Shown: positions 1 to 11,144, counted from the first letter of the stretch. The stretch is 64,000 bases of DNA from Harmonia axyridis (GCF_914767665.1 NC_059502.1:33560812-33624811); one strand, 5' to 3'. Made by a program: numbers and translations. The notes: generated by a model from the letters alone, not told the origin.

Positions 1-692
1 ATAAAAACTGCATGAGTTCATTTTCATTTTTGGAGAAAGAGCCCGACACCGAAGGTAGAGGGCTCTTTCTCCAAAAATGAAAATGACCGAATGCAGTTTT
101 TCAAAGAAAACACGCTGGAATGCGAAATTATCCGGTCATTTTGATGCACGAGTGTAATTCGGGGGAATATTTCCCGAATAAACTGTTACATCACTTGTCA
201 AACTGATTTAGAATGGAATTGCCATAGATTCGAACTGTGTAAGATGCATAGAAACTATGCATCTATGAACAGAACAATTATCGCAGTGCTGTTTCGCTTC
301 CTACAATGCAATTATCGTAAGTAATTGCACAAGTGCATCAAAATTACCGATAATTTTGCATGACAGCGTGTTGTCATAAAAACTGCATGAGTTCATTTTC
401 ATTTTTGGAGAAAGAGCCCGACACCGAAGGTGGAGGGCTCTTTCTCCAAAAATGAAAATGATCGAATGCAGTTTTTCAAAGAAAACACGCTGGAATGCGA
501 AATTATCCGGTCATTTTGATGCACGAGTGTAATTCGGGGGAATATTTCCCGAATAAACTGTTACATCACTTGCCAAACTGATGTAGAATGGAATTGCCAT
601 AGATTCGAACTGTGTAAGATGCATAGAAACTATGCATCTATGAACAGAACAATTATCGCAGTGCAGTTTCGCTTCCTACAATGCAATTATCG
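1..692 (+). repeat. 375-bp foldback repeat, tandem dimer (first unit cut by window edge)
   Basis: Two head-to-tail copies with a period of exactly 375 bp. The complete unit is 318-692, and the window starts inside the previous unit. Each unit contains a long imperfect hairpin. In the complete unit it spans about 321-534, with arms of roughly 100 bp, a perfect 26-bp inner stem (CATTTTCATTTTTGGAGAAA on one side, then GAGCCC) and a 14-bp loop. Unit junctions fall after TCG. The copies differ at only a few bases, so the duplication looks recent. A third copy of identical unit length lies at 48270-48644 in the same orientation. No open reading frame is carried. It could be a non-autonomous mobile element or a dispersed satellite monomer. 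Confidence 0.9.
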
Positions 693-812
693 CTGTAATT
701 TTCGATAATTGTTCTCCATATACATAGAATTTTTGACAGGAGGGAAATATTCGCTGTAATTTTCGATAATTGTTCTCCATATACATAGAATTTTTGACAG
801 GAGGGAAATATT
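693..812 (+). repeat. 61-bp tandem duplicate adjoining the foldback repeat
   Basis: Two direct copies (693-753 and 754-812) of a sequence that begins CTGTAATTTTCGATAATTG and ends GGGAAATATT. A single copy follows the 375-bp unit at 48645-48703, so it belongs to the same element as a tail module. The junction again falls after TCG. CAATTATCG at the end of the 375-bp unit and CGATAATTG at the start of the tail form a 9-bp inverted repeat. Confidence 0.85.
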
Positions 813-2010
813 TTACCAGATTATAATAATAAAAATTCATTTCTCCCTAGTATTATTATTTAAAGTTCTCAAGCTCTTATAAAAATCACATATGAATTCC
901 GAATTATTATGATGGTTAAGTAATAATAGCTTGGAGTGAATCCAGTGAATAGTTTCATGAAAATTGGATCGTCTTCGTCATTATGCACGTGAAATATGAG
1001 AATCAAGTTCAGATTCATCACTTCCTTTTCAAGCCAATTTCAATCGTGAATCGGGCGGAATCGATTGCAATAGGTATACTGAATCAGGTATGGTCCACCT
1101 GATTCAGTATGTACCACTAATAATGCTGTTAATTGTACACAAAGATTAATAGTTCCCAGTTTTTCAAAATTTCATAAAATCAAAAAGATCAAAATATTGT
1201 TGCATAATATTTTTGTATTAGGTGAGTTACTTTCAGTTTCCGATCGTAGGGAAAGAAATTTTCTAGTTTTGGGGGACCGTCCAATAATTTGTTGTTGGAT
1301 AATAATCGATCAACATAAAATACATTTACAACTTACTATGTTACTGATAGTATCCTGAAGACTGTCAGGGAGAAGAAGTCGCCAAACCATATATCTGATC
1401 CTGTCAGGATTATTTTCCTGATGAGAAACAAATAATTGAAATAATTCCTATTTATAAAGGATCCAAAAATAATTATTAAAACATTCATATAAAGCAATGT
1501 TTGAAACTGAAAGGTTTTCAATAAGATGTTTTATTTTGAATAGTACGCTATCTGGACAGCTTTGGACATTTGACAAGTAAAATCTATACGCTATTAGTAA
1601 AAATAGAACGATAGACGTTTCAACAACGCATTGAAATTGTTCAAATTCCATACAAAAACGGTGAAAATTTTGTAGTTACAATTTGTAAAACTATAGTACT
1701 TTTGGATCGTCGTGAAAAACTTCTCGGTCAGCAAAAGTGAAACTGGTGGAAAATACGGAGCAAAATCGAAACTGGGTTTTTTTAATATCAAAATAAATCA
1801 ATGGAAAAGAAGAAATATTTCACTCAAAACCAACAATGTTATAGCAAATACGGAAGTACTATTACTGACTTCATGGAGGCATTGAATAAAATCATAGAAG
1901 CAATGTCAGTGGTGAACTGGAGATTCTCAACTTCGTCTCTGATAAAGTTTTCGATACTGTTTTACGTGCATTACACATGGTTTTAGGGATAATGTACACA
2001 CTTTATTGGA
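813..2010. other. AT-rich stretch with one short perfect hairpin
   Basis: No gene recognised. The only clear structure is a perfect 14-bp inverted repeat, ATACTGAATCAGGT (1076-1089) and ACCTGATTCAGTAT (1097-1110), with a 7-base loop. Short reading frames here have no coding character. Confidence 0.5.
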
Positions 2011-2528
2011 ATATTTTTTATTATTTCAGTCGATTCTACATACAAAAATAGTGGGATTTACTCCACCAACCCTATACCTAAAATGAATACTTTAAGAGTT
2101 ATCAAGGACAAACCTTAAATGAGGAACAACAGCAATTCCTCACTGTGTGGAGTAGTCTGTGACTTCCGGAAAACACAGAAAAAACTAAAATTCGATGTTT
2201 GGATAACTAAATTTTACATTTCATGAATTATAATTAATTTTTCGTTGGGATTGTTGAGAAATCTATACAGCAATAGAATTTTCAATTTCGAATAATTCAT
2301 TACACTTCTTGAAATGTCAAATTCAGTTATGGAAACATCGAATTTTAGTTTCTTTCTGCAGTGTTTTCCGGAAGTCACAGACTACTCCTAACAGTTATAA
2401 ATTGCGGTTTTTCCTCATTTGAAGTTCTTCTTCGATAACTCTTAAAGTATTCATTTTAGGTATAGAGTTTGCTCGAGTAACCCCCACTATTTTTGTACGT
2501 AGAATCGACTGAAATAATAAAAAATATA
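2011..2528. mobile_element. Foldback (MITE-like) element with about 210-bp inverted arms
   Basis: The left arm (about 2011-2223) and right arm (about 2311-2528) are reverse complements of each other over their whole length, with scattered mismatches and small indels. The unpaired centre is about 87 bp. Shared blocks include TTATTTCAGTCGATTCTAC, GAATACTTTAAGAGTTATC and GACTTCCGGAAAACAC. There is no coding capacity. The structure fits a non-autonomous foldback DNA transposon. Target-site duplications were not resolved. Confidence 0.8.
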
Positions 2529-5322
2529 TGTTCTAATTTGAAAATCTTGAGTGTTGATGACTGAAGAAAGAAAATTGTCGAAAAAAGCCTTTTCTGCCGA
2601 AATATTTAAGTCCTCATCGCCACCATTTTTTTCATAAGAATCCCATTAATTCATGTAAGTTTTTTCCCAAGGTATGGCATATTGCCGAAATTGTAGTCCA
2701 AAAAGCTATCTAATGATGCAATAAAATACTGGGTGTGCCATTTGAAATAAGGAAGCAGTAGTCTGTTTCCGGTATAACCGAAAGTTATAGAGATCTGAAA
2801 ATATTTTAGGGATGGAGATCATTGTCTCAAACCCCAATATGCAAATATTCAGCTCAAAATTATGATTAATTTTCCATAAACTTTTAATAGGCCTTCCCGG
2901 TGAATCACCCTGTATATTGTGAGATTTAGAAACTTTTCTTGAAATATTTTGTGATGTAGAAAGTAATATGAAATAATCAAGTAAAATTCGATATGTGGCT
3001 TGATAAGTATTGCAGGATAAAGCTGGTGGTATATTGTTGTACTAACTTCCGAATCTGTACGTGTAATTACTTCTTGTTCGCATGGAATGGTGAAACGAAA
3101 ATACCGCTCATGAACTCACAGACCCTGTGGCATTCACGACGTCGCTATTATTAATAGATTGTTCAAGAACACGCTCTCCTAAAATATCCGCACAAAATCG
3201 AAATTCTTGCCGAACTGAATTCTAAAGTTTTCCTCCTTGAAGTACGATAATTATTTATTTACGGCATTGCTGGAAAGCTTCGTGTCCATGGGTAAAAACA
3301 AAAGCCTATCAACTCGTGGCGGTAGTTCTGTTGATTGGAAAGACCTCTCTGGCTTTATCACTTTCAATAATGAAGTTCTGGGATTCTTCTAAGAAACAGA
3401 ACTCAATTCCCCTAAGAATTTTCATAGTTATTGTTTCAGGAAGTTCTTGGACGTCTCGATTTAGAGCTTTTCTTGGAATTAATACGAGTTAATAGTATGA
3501 AACTTTGTAGTTACTTAAAACCAGTATTGATAATTTAAGCTCGACAAATCATTCGACGAAGGAATGCAAGGCACTACAAATTTTACTATAAATGATTTTT
3601 TTATACCAAACTTTTTCAACTATGGAAAATATCAAATCATTGAGATCTTGCTGTGGGGGTTGACCAATGGTTGTTCATACCGAATTTTGATAAATACAAT
3701 AACTTCCTTTTAAAAACTGGGAAAAATGTCATATCAAATATTATTTTCATTTCATTAAAATTATTATAACCGTCAAATTGTTTGAGGTTTAATTTTCTAT
3801 GTAATTTTTATTTTGAAATTCATAGTAGAGGTACTCGAGATGATGAAATGAATGCGGTAGAAAAACAGATTTTGTTTTAAATTTCTTGCAAAGAGCTATC
3901 ATACAAAGCTTTTTCGCGGAAACCATTGAAATTTGCTGGACACAGAAATTGGTTGTTATATTATAAAGATTATCCTACTTCAACAACCTAACATTGATTT
4001 TAAGGGCTGAAAATGGAGGAAATATCGACATAAAGTCCTATAAGAAAATCAAATAAATGAGATGGTGAAATTCTAGATGTTTATTGCAATGATGATTAAT
4101 ATTTATTTTTTTCCGATATTCTTCTTAAATTTTCTTCCGTTCGATGATGCAATCAACATGAAATTTGGTATGTTATTAATAATTAGTTTTTGAATTGTTA
4201 GGAAAATAACATTTCGAAAGGCCAAATAAATCATAGCCCTATGAAACAGTGCAAGAATTTAATTGGAGAAATACGTTGGTTTAAGATTGGTAGATTTTCT
4301 AGGAACCTATTTGTTTATAATCAGTTCTTACACGCCATCAATCCTCCAAACAGAGGGATGAATTTCAAAGTGTGAAAATAAGGAAGTAAACATTTCTTGC
4401 TTACATTCGCAAGGCATAATGCAATCCCTTCGTTCGAAGAAAACGCTGAAGAATGGATGAAACTTCAATAATGTAAGCGAGAGTCATTCTGCAGAAAAAT
4501 AAGGGATTTTCCCTATATCCTAGGAAATATTTTGAAGAAGTAGTATGTATTACCATTTCATACAAAAGTATTATACTCTTATATACTATTTTTGACGTAG
4601 TATTTTATGACCATTAAAAAAATGGATTCTCATTTGAACAAAATACATATTCTCTCGCAGAATGGGCAAGATCCAATGCATTCAGGCCGGATGCACTGTT
4701 CTATCTAACCTTGTCCTATGATAGAAGCTATATGATTAGAATGTTCATGCAAAAATTCAAATATTAAATGGAAATGGAGCCCTATTTGAGAAAATTTGAA
4801 GATTTTGTTTCAGATTTCAGAGCATTAGCAATGTAGAAGTGATCTGATTATGAATAGGAAAATATTTAAAAAACGAAAGTGCGTATCATTTCCGTCGATA
4901 TTAGAAGATTTCCCATCAAAGCTTAACCGTGAAATTTCAAGTGTTTATCTCGAGTTCTTTCCATGCAATATTCTAACCAACGATTTTTGTGAATCATTCT
5001 GTTTATCATGACACTGGATACTATACTGATCACGATATATCGATTGTATATATTTTTGATCGATTTCATTTGTATTTCGAAACGAGTAACCTTGAATTAA
5101 CACTCTGTGAGCTGATTTTATGATATTCTAATCATATTTATCATAATTATGTGTCATAGAAATTTGATTTCCTTGATTCTTAACGAATATTCCTTTTTTA
5201 AGAGGAAACAATAAATCATGCTATGAAATTGGCAGCGATTTTTCAGAGCAGTATTAGTTCTTATATGTATACATATAATTCTGCAAAAATATTTTTTCTT
5301 AGAGTTGAATGTATAGGTTGTA
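2529..5322. other. AT-rich sequence without recognised genes
   Basis: No coding region or RNA gene recognised on either strand. A CACCCTGTATA motif at about 2904-2914, preceded by GGTGAAT, resembles one end of the CAGGGTG-type DNA transposons seen elsewhere in the window and is probably a remnant. The segment around 4130-4260 resembles old dispersed repeat sequence also seen near 39050-39170. Confidence 0.4.
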
Positions 5323-5521
5323 GGTATATCCAAAGTCACTTGAACGAGTCCATAAAAACGCTTGGACAGATGACCTTTTGAAGTGGATACCTCGATCCGC
5401 TAAATAAGGGGGTTTATTTGAAAGTATTGTTAGGCAATAAATTCACTGGCCCCAAAAAAATTTCTGAAAACTTGGCCAACCCTTGTATTATCGAAATATT
5501 CCAAGTGACTTTGGATATACC
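5323..5521. mobile_element. Short MITE-like element with 22-bp terminal inverted repeats
   Basis: GGTATATCCAAAGTCACTTG begins the segment (5323-5344), and its reverse complement, with one extra base, ends it (5499-5521). The enclosed 155 bp have no coding capacity. The size and terminal inverted repeats fit a small non-autonomous DNA transposon. No target-site duplication beyond a possible TA is evident. Confidence 0.55.
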
Positions 5522-5761
5522 ATAACAGAGTTAGATTCGACTATGAGGTATTTCGAATTATGTGAAAAACGAAATGATTTAGGAATTTCGATGGACATTT
5601 GTTACGTCTTTCTGACCAAACCCATTCTTATTCTTCCCAAGATGAAATTTTCAGGTAATATCCGCATTATACTGGAATTTCAACCCTATATAGTAGTCCA
5701 TTTCTAACTTTTATCTTTATGGCCTTTTGACATTCCAGTCAGCTCACTCTCAAAACCCCAA

Positions 5762-5896
5762 AAGACAATGACGCACTTGACTTGGTGTCGGTAATATCCG
5801 GTTTGAAGGATATCTTCATGAATACAAGAGGGTAGTAAAAAGTTTGTAGTCGAACCATCTACGAGAAACGTCGGATATTGGATATAACCATTTCGA
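5762..5896 (+). repeat. Dispersed repeat, copy 1 (pairs with 7502-7634)
   Basis: About 135 bp that recur at 7502-7634 in the same orientation. The first about 75 bases are essentially identical, and divergence increases toward the end, including small indels. The second copy sits inside a TIR element (7425-8029), so this copy may be a fragment of a related element. Confidence 0.85.
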
Positions 5897-6056
5897 AGAT
5901 GTTCAAGGGAGTTTTGTTTTGAAAAATTCAAGATTCTAGTAGCATTCCTACTGACGGGACTGGCACCAATAGTGCTCGAAAGTCACGTCTTGTAGTATTT
6001 CTGTCGTTGGTGCATCAGATTATGCGAGCTCATTCTACGAATTTGACTGGAAAGTA

Positions 6057-7000
6057 GGGTAAATCCACTGGTTCTCGACCAGTTAACAGAAACATCGTTT
6101 TCACACATAAACTTATCAAATTTTAATGGTGTTGGTGTTCATCGATTCTTTGGCGAGTTTTGAATGAGTTGTCATATAATTTTAAGCGTTCTTTCCGCAT
6201 TTAACCTTTGAAATGTGAAAACATATAGAAAATCTCAATAACCTTCAGTTCTCGACCACGCCGCAGAGTACTCGACCATTTTTGTGTTAGTTTTCGACCA
6301 CTAATATTATAATAGTGGCTGCTCCACTTAAAAATTTTATAAAAAAAATAATTTGCAAAAGGGGTCGAGAATTAAGTACAATCAAATTGGTTCTCGACCG
6401 CGAATAAATAAAGGGTAGAAATAAGTGTTTCAACGTTAATTCGGTGGTCGCAAACTAATATTCAGAAAGTAGATATATAAATGAATCAGAGTATCGAAAA
6501 AAAACGAAAATGATCCAACAGAAATATATCGGTTGAAATAAACAATTATTGAAGTATCATATTGGTTCTCGACCACTTTGGTCGAGAAATAAAAGATTCG
6601 CGACCGCCGAATATTGAACAAAAAAATATACATTTATTTGCTTCTTGATTGAAATACACTCAAAAATATATCTTATAGTTGATATGGAACAAAATATATA
6701 CATATAATTCATTTAAAATAAGAAATAATTACTACTTTCTGGTCATATATCCCAAAGCACTTTTCTAAGAGAGGACGAGAAAGAACCCTCCTCTATGATA
6801 GACGATTATGAACTAATTTCTAGCGCGAAAACTTTGACCTATACCACCACTACTAAGCAAACTATCTTGGAAGGGTAGAATGGTCGAGAACACGTACCGC
6901 GAAAATATTTTGCACTACATGATATATTTTTATTATTATTTTATCTCAAATCACGGAATGGTCGAGAACCAGTGCCGGTCGGCTAACCAGTGCATTTACC
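6057..7000. mobile_element. TIR element packed with TTCTCGACCA motifs
   Basis: The left end reads GGGTAAATCCACTGGTT after TA. The right end is its near reverse complement, AACCAGTGCATTTACC, followed by TA, suggesting a TA target duplication. Inside are about ten copies of TTCTCGACCA or close variants in both orientations (near 6071, 6249, 6269, 6291, 6363, 6389, 6565, 6579, 6878 and 6957). At 6565-6589 one copy and its complement form a hairpin. No transposase frame is visible. It looks like a non-autonomous DNA transposon in which the motif may be a transposase-binding site. The boundaries are inferred. Confidence 0.6.
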
Positions 7001-7424
7001 TATTTAGCTGGAGAATATCCGTAATGTTATCACCACATTTAAATGTGTGTGATGATTTCAAGAGATTCCTTAGATTTACTGGAGGAAAATTTCGAGAATG
7101 AACAATAACTATTTGTAAATTAAAAATATTGTTTTCATTTTATTGTAAAGTAAACCTTCAATGTCTTCGCTTGGTTCATCAATCTTTCAATTAGATTTTA
7201 TTGGATTCCGGTAATCCCTCATTCAATATCCGATGTTTATCCTCAGATTATCATTCGGTGAGTCTTTTCCAAGTGAAGATGCTTTGGATGATTTCTGATC
7301 ACATTGAAGAAACGATATGTAGAAGATGATAGAAGTCAAAAAACTAATTCCAAAAGGATTATTTTCTGGAAACTGATGAACATACACCATTACTAAACTG
7401 AAAACAACCACAAATGTTACTATA

Positions 7425-8029
7425 CAGGGCGATTCCGGAGGAGACCGTCAGATTTTAGGAGAAGTTTACACTAGTCAAGGCAGTTTCGAAACAATGTTTG
7501 GAAGACAATGACGCACTTGACTTGGTGTCGGTAATATCCGGTTTGAAGGATATCTTCATGAATACAAGAGGGTAGTTAAAGGTTTTAGTCGAACCATCTA
7601 CTAGAAAGACCGAATATTGGATATAACAATTTCGTTTTCTAGGAAAACTGGACGTGTGCCAAAAAAATAAAAACGCTCTACTAATGTAAACTTATGGTAG
7701 AATCTGAAGCAGGTAGTGAATTTTTAAAAACGGAATGTACAGGCTGTTTTTTCAACCTGCAAATTTAATCTGAACTTATCATAATTCCCACCCTGTATTT
7801 TTGAAAAAGTGTTAGAATTATTAATTATTATGAAAATTTCATCAATTTTGATCAAAACATACCAAAGTTATGAATAAAGGAAAAATCGTTCGAATCGGAC
7901 AAATCACCCTGTAGACTCTCAATAAAGGCCCTCAACCATAAACCAAACATTATTGTTTCGAAATTCGAAACTGTCTTTACTAGTGCAAAGTTCTCCTGAA
8001 ATCTGACAGTCTCCTCCGGAATCACCCTG
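7425..8029. mobile_element. Non-autonomous DNA transposon with about 80-bp TIRs and TA/TATA duplication
   Basis: The left end starts CAGGGCGATTCCGGAGGAGAC and the right end finishes with GTCTCCTCCGGAATCACCCTG, so the inverted repeats match almost perfectly at the tips. Inverted similarity continues inward for about 80 bp (for example CAGTTTCGAAACAATGTTTGG against CCAAACATTATTGTTTCG). TATA occurs on both sides (7421-7424 and 8030-8033), consistent with TA-targeted Tc1/mariner-type insertion. There is no transposase. The interior holds the second copy of the repeat at 5762-5896. Confidence 0.85.
7502..7634 (+). repeat. Dispersed repeat, copy 2 (pairs with 5762-5896)
   Basis: Direct repeat of 5762-5896, nested inside the TIR element at 7425-8029. 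Shared blocks include GACGCACTTGACTTGGTGTC and GGATATCTTCATGAATACAA. Confidence 0.85.
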
Positions 8030-8385
8030 TATATGGTTCATTACTCTCATAAACATTTGATAAATATCGATTTATAAAAAAAATTATGAATCTAGTTTCG
8101 GACATTTCTGTGAAAAATGTAATATTCAGTGCTATCGTGGCAATGCATGTTTTCAATTTCATTATGTGCTCTCAAGCTTCAGACAACAATTTTTTTTATT
8201 TGATTGGAATCAAATTTAAAAAGAAATATTCCTCTGAATCTGGGAATCTTGAAAATGTTTCCCCTGAAAATTCATGGAGATCGTATTTTCGAGCTGAAGA
8301 GGCCAAATCGGTATAGTAGTGGATTTTTGTACCAAATTTCGCGCAAATAACTTCTTTTTCATAAGATTCAATGTAGAAACAATAG

Positions 8386-8460
8386 ATAAAATTTTGTTAT
8401 GCAATGGCTCTTTTTTTTCAACTATAGATCAAAAAGAGCCATTGCATAGCACAATTTTAT
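8386..8460. repeat. 30-bp inverted repeat (hairpin)
   Basis: The left arm (8386-8415) and right arm (8431-8460) are reverse complements with two mismatches in 30 bp, including the uninterrupted ATGCAATGGCTCTTTTT. The loop is 15 bp (8416-8430). It may be a minimal foldback element or a template-switch product. No gene context explains it. Confidence 0.85.
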
Positions 8461-9096
8461 TAATTATTTCACATATGGATAGTCTTCATGACGTATTTCT
8501 ATTCGAATCATTATGAGAATTCTCTCAAAAAGAAACATGACACTATTTCGAATTGACTCTAGCGTCATCCTAGACAAATCGACGTATATCAGAGTCTATG
8601 AAATATGTGAGAACATGTGTCAGAAATGATATGCAAGTTCTCCGGAAACGATTCATCTTATCATTGCCTGAAGCAGGCAATTTCGTAGTTAGGGTGTTCC
8701 TAGAATGATATATGAGGATAACTGTCTCTTATTCGCAGCAATTCTGTACCCACGATTGGTTCTCCTTGTTCGGTTGTTCTGTTTTTGTTTCTCTTTAATA
8801 TTAAAGAAAGAAAATTATTAACAAAAAATACTTACCCTTATATTTTTGTGCGCAGAAAATTTATCTATCGTGTCGGCCAAATCCTGAAGCCCTTTCAACA
8901 TTTTGAAAATATAACATTGAATGCTTATTATTTAAAATTTTCTTGGTTGAAGCATCCGAAAGTTTAAAAATATTTTTGATTCAGTTCATTAAGTTTGTTG
9001 TCTTCTATTCTTCCGTTCACTTATTTCTGAAGCTTCTTTTTTATTTAGGTAATTTGATTTTTCATGATATTTTCTGAATTGTGATATGGTTCAACT

Positions 9097-9318
9097 TCAA
9101 CATTCATACTCCCACAATGACAATTTTGCATCCAAACCTACCGAAGTTAGGGGAAGCACTGCGATCACTTTTTTGATCTCCCAATTTCTCCGCTCAAAAA
9201 ATGCTATCAGGTCTTTCTGAACTGCTTTTTCTTCCGGGTCTGTCTGTCGGTCTATGTCCGCATATTCTTGTAACAGTTTGAACACTCGACTTTCAGTTCG
9301 AGCCCTAAATGGTCTCAT
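9097..9318 (-). CDS. Possible small protein or exon, unrecognised
   Basis: A 73-codon frame from ATG (9318 reading down) to a stop at 9097. The composition is unlike the low-complexity Phe/Ile/Asn-rich chance frames around it: mixed charged residues such as EYADIDRQTDPEEKAVQKDL, followed by FFERRNWEIKK. A TGA lies directly upstream in frame. A possible splice donor (TTCG then GTAGGT) occurs near its 3' end, about 9139-9144 on the plus strand, so it may be one exon of a longer gene or a transposon fragment. I do not recognise the family and see no partner exon nearby. Function unknown. Confidence 0.3.
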   Translation of the reverse strand: MRPFRARTESRVFKLLQEYADIDRQTDPEEKAVQKDLIAFFERRNWEIKKVIAVLPLTSVGLDAKLSLWEYEC

Positions 9319-10461
9319 TCATTTCAACAGTTCTTGATATGATTGTTTGAACGTGATGCCCTCACATAATATCCATAGATCCTCTTTTATATACGTAAAG
9401 ATAGGGGCGAACTAAAAGAATAAAAAGTAAGCTTTTATTCAGAACAATGTGAAGTGAATCGTTGAGAGAAACGAATGATTACGAACACTCAGATGTTGCC
9501 TTCTTTTTTCTGAACATTTCTTTTTTTAGTAATTGTGATATATTATTGAGAGAAATTACAGCACTGTATTAATTATTGTACAAAAACTTTGAATCACGTC
9601 ATTTACTGTTTTCATTTGATTTTTTGTCGGATCCCGTGGAAGAATTGATACATTTATACCTTTTTAGTAAGCCAATGAAACAAGGAATTGATGTTTGTAA
9701 TTTGTTACGCCAAGTTCCATCAAGTTTTTGTTGTGAGTAAATTACTACTAATTCAAAGAAAATTTCCAGAAAAGAGTTCTGGTCCAATTATTTCTAAGAA
9801 CTTATAAGCTTTTGGCGACCATTCTTCTTTCTGAAGCGGAGTGAACCATCATTCTCAGCTTTCAAGGACGCATGAGTTGAATTTTCACAGTTTAATAGTA
9901 AAAACACAATTAATTATTTTCCGATACTAAGAATTTTTCTGAAAAATCAAAAAACCGTCATAGCTCAGTAACCATTCACTGGACTTAATTTGTTGCAAAT
10001 GACCTCTAGTTAGTATGACGCCACCAGAGGATCAGGTCGAATTACCAATCACCCTGTATATATCTTTTTTTTCACCACCAAAAAACGTTTTCTGTCAGAT
10101 GCGCGCCAGATACATTTTTTTTAATCTACGAAATTTGCAGGATGTTTCAGCAAGAATGGCATTAATGAAACGGGGTAAATCCATAAGCACACCTCCATAC
10201 AAACGTGTATTAACAGAGTTGCAGACAAAGAAATTCCAGATGGCATCAATTTTCAAAATCGAATATCCAGGACGCTCAGTCGAGCATCAGGAAAGTTTCT
10301 TTGATCTTCCTTATCGCCTCGCAAGCTAACTCCCGAAACCATCAGGTACCCCATAAAATCCTCTTAATCCTCTTCAAAACGCCGTTAAACTGATCACTGA
10401 TCCCACTGACGGCTTCCGTCATTGCCGCTCATCTTCCACAATCAGAAGAGCACGTATCGTA
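9319..10461. other. Intergenic stretch upstream of the proposed promoter
   Basis: No convincing gene. A CACCCTGTATATA transposon-end motif is present at about 10051-10063. A 104-codon open frame at 10015-10329 (+) overlaps it and has no recognisable domain, so I do not call it coding. GC content rises from about 10330 toward the proposed promoter. Confidence 0.4.
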
Positions 10462-10465
10462 ATTT

Positions 10466-10500
10466 TCAGTCTAGCCAACTTTTAAATAATAAATAGTTAT
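10466..10500 (+). promoter_or_regulatory. Candidate core promoter (Inr + DPE), start at about 10468
   Basis: TTTTCAGTCT at 10463-10472 contains an arthropod initiator TCAGT with the A at 10468. Counting that A as +1, AGTTAT occupies +28 to +33 (10495-10500), which fits the downstream promoter element consensus RGWYV(T) at the required spacing. There is no TATA box at about -30. The following 650 bp are unusually CpG- and GC-rich for the window. Motif match and context are seen directly; promoter activity is inferred. Confidence 0.45.
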
Positions 10501-10681
10501 GAGTCGGGGAGGGGCGAAGCGTTTTCGTGTCTGCTTGTTAGCTCACCTCCGACTGATTTACAAGTCGCATGCCCGTGAATCCGTTCGCGTCGGCGACGTT
10601 CTCGAGGAGGTGGTGCACTCTACCAAAAGACGGAGCTTTCCATTCAACAAGTTTGGTTTGGTGCGTGTGTACGTGCGTTGA
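10499..10681 (+). other. Upstream open reading frame in the proposed 5' leader
   Basis: A 60-codon frame starting at an ATG 31 bp after the proposed transcription start. It is rich in Arg, Val and His, and no domain is recognised. If the leader runs from 10468 to 11117, this frame would be an upstream ORF that could dampen translation of the main frame. It could equally be a chance frame in GC-rich leader sequence, or be interrupted by an unseen 5' intron. Confidence 0.3.
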
Positions 10682-11117
10682 AACCATGCGACAGTGTCCG
10701 ACTCACGTTCGATCGCTGTCAAAAAGGCACGCTTGACGGCGTGGGCTGTGTTATTACTTAGATTATTGTGAAACCGAATGTCGTTGACATAAACTTACAA
10801 CATACTTTAATCGGGTTGAGACTTTCCGCAGCCGGTCATTTACCGTCAGATTAACAGATAGGGTAGATAAATAGGATGATTTGTTGACATTCGTTCCAAT
10901 CAAGAAGACCCGCACTTGTTAAACTCTACCAAACTGCTGCATTTGGTGTGGATAACACAAATATTCTGTTGGATCACCGAATGAAAACTGCGGGAAATTC
11001 AACTCCGCAGATCTTATTGGACAAATTGACGAGCTACTTATCTTATAACCCATTACTATAACACGCAGTATCTATGACTATGGGATTATTTGAAATTGCA
11101 CATTGATATCAACGACG

Positions 11118-11144
11118 ATGCCTTTGAGTGCAGTTTGTGTCAGT
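11118..11144 (+). CDS. Proposed first coding exon (nine codons) of the tail-anchored protein gene
   Basis: ATG at 11118 opens a nine-codon frame, MPLSAVCVS, that stops exactly at a strong splice-donor consensus GTGAGT (11145-11150) in phase 0. An in-frame TGA at 11091-11093 bounds it upstream. The next large exon (from 32452) is open in frame 0 from its acceptor, so joining the two gives a continuous frame. Position downstream of an Inr/DPE match and in the GC-rich block supports a true 5' exon. What is seen: the ATG, donor, phase match and upstream stop. What is inferred: that this exon splices across about 21.3 kb to 32452. Another upstream exon outside or inside the window could be used instead. 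Confidence 0.5.

Noticed and set aside
1..812. CRISPR-like or satellite array
   Set aside because: Only two 375-bp units are present, with no short repeat-spacer pattern, and the context is eukaryotic.
10015..10329. 104-codon open frame with PPEDQVELPI at the start
   Set aside because: It overlaps a CACCCTGTATA transposon-end motif, has no domain I know, and its composition changes abruptly. More likely chance openness.
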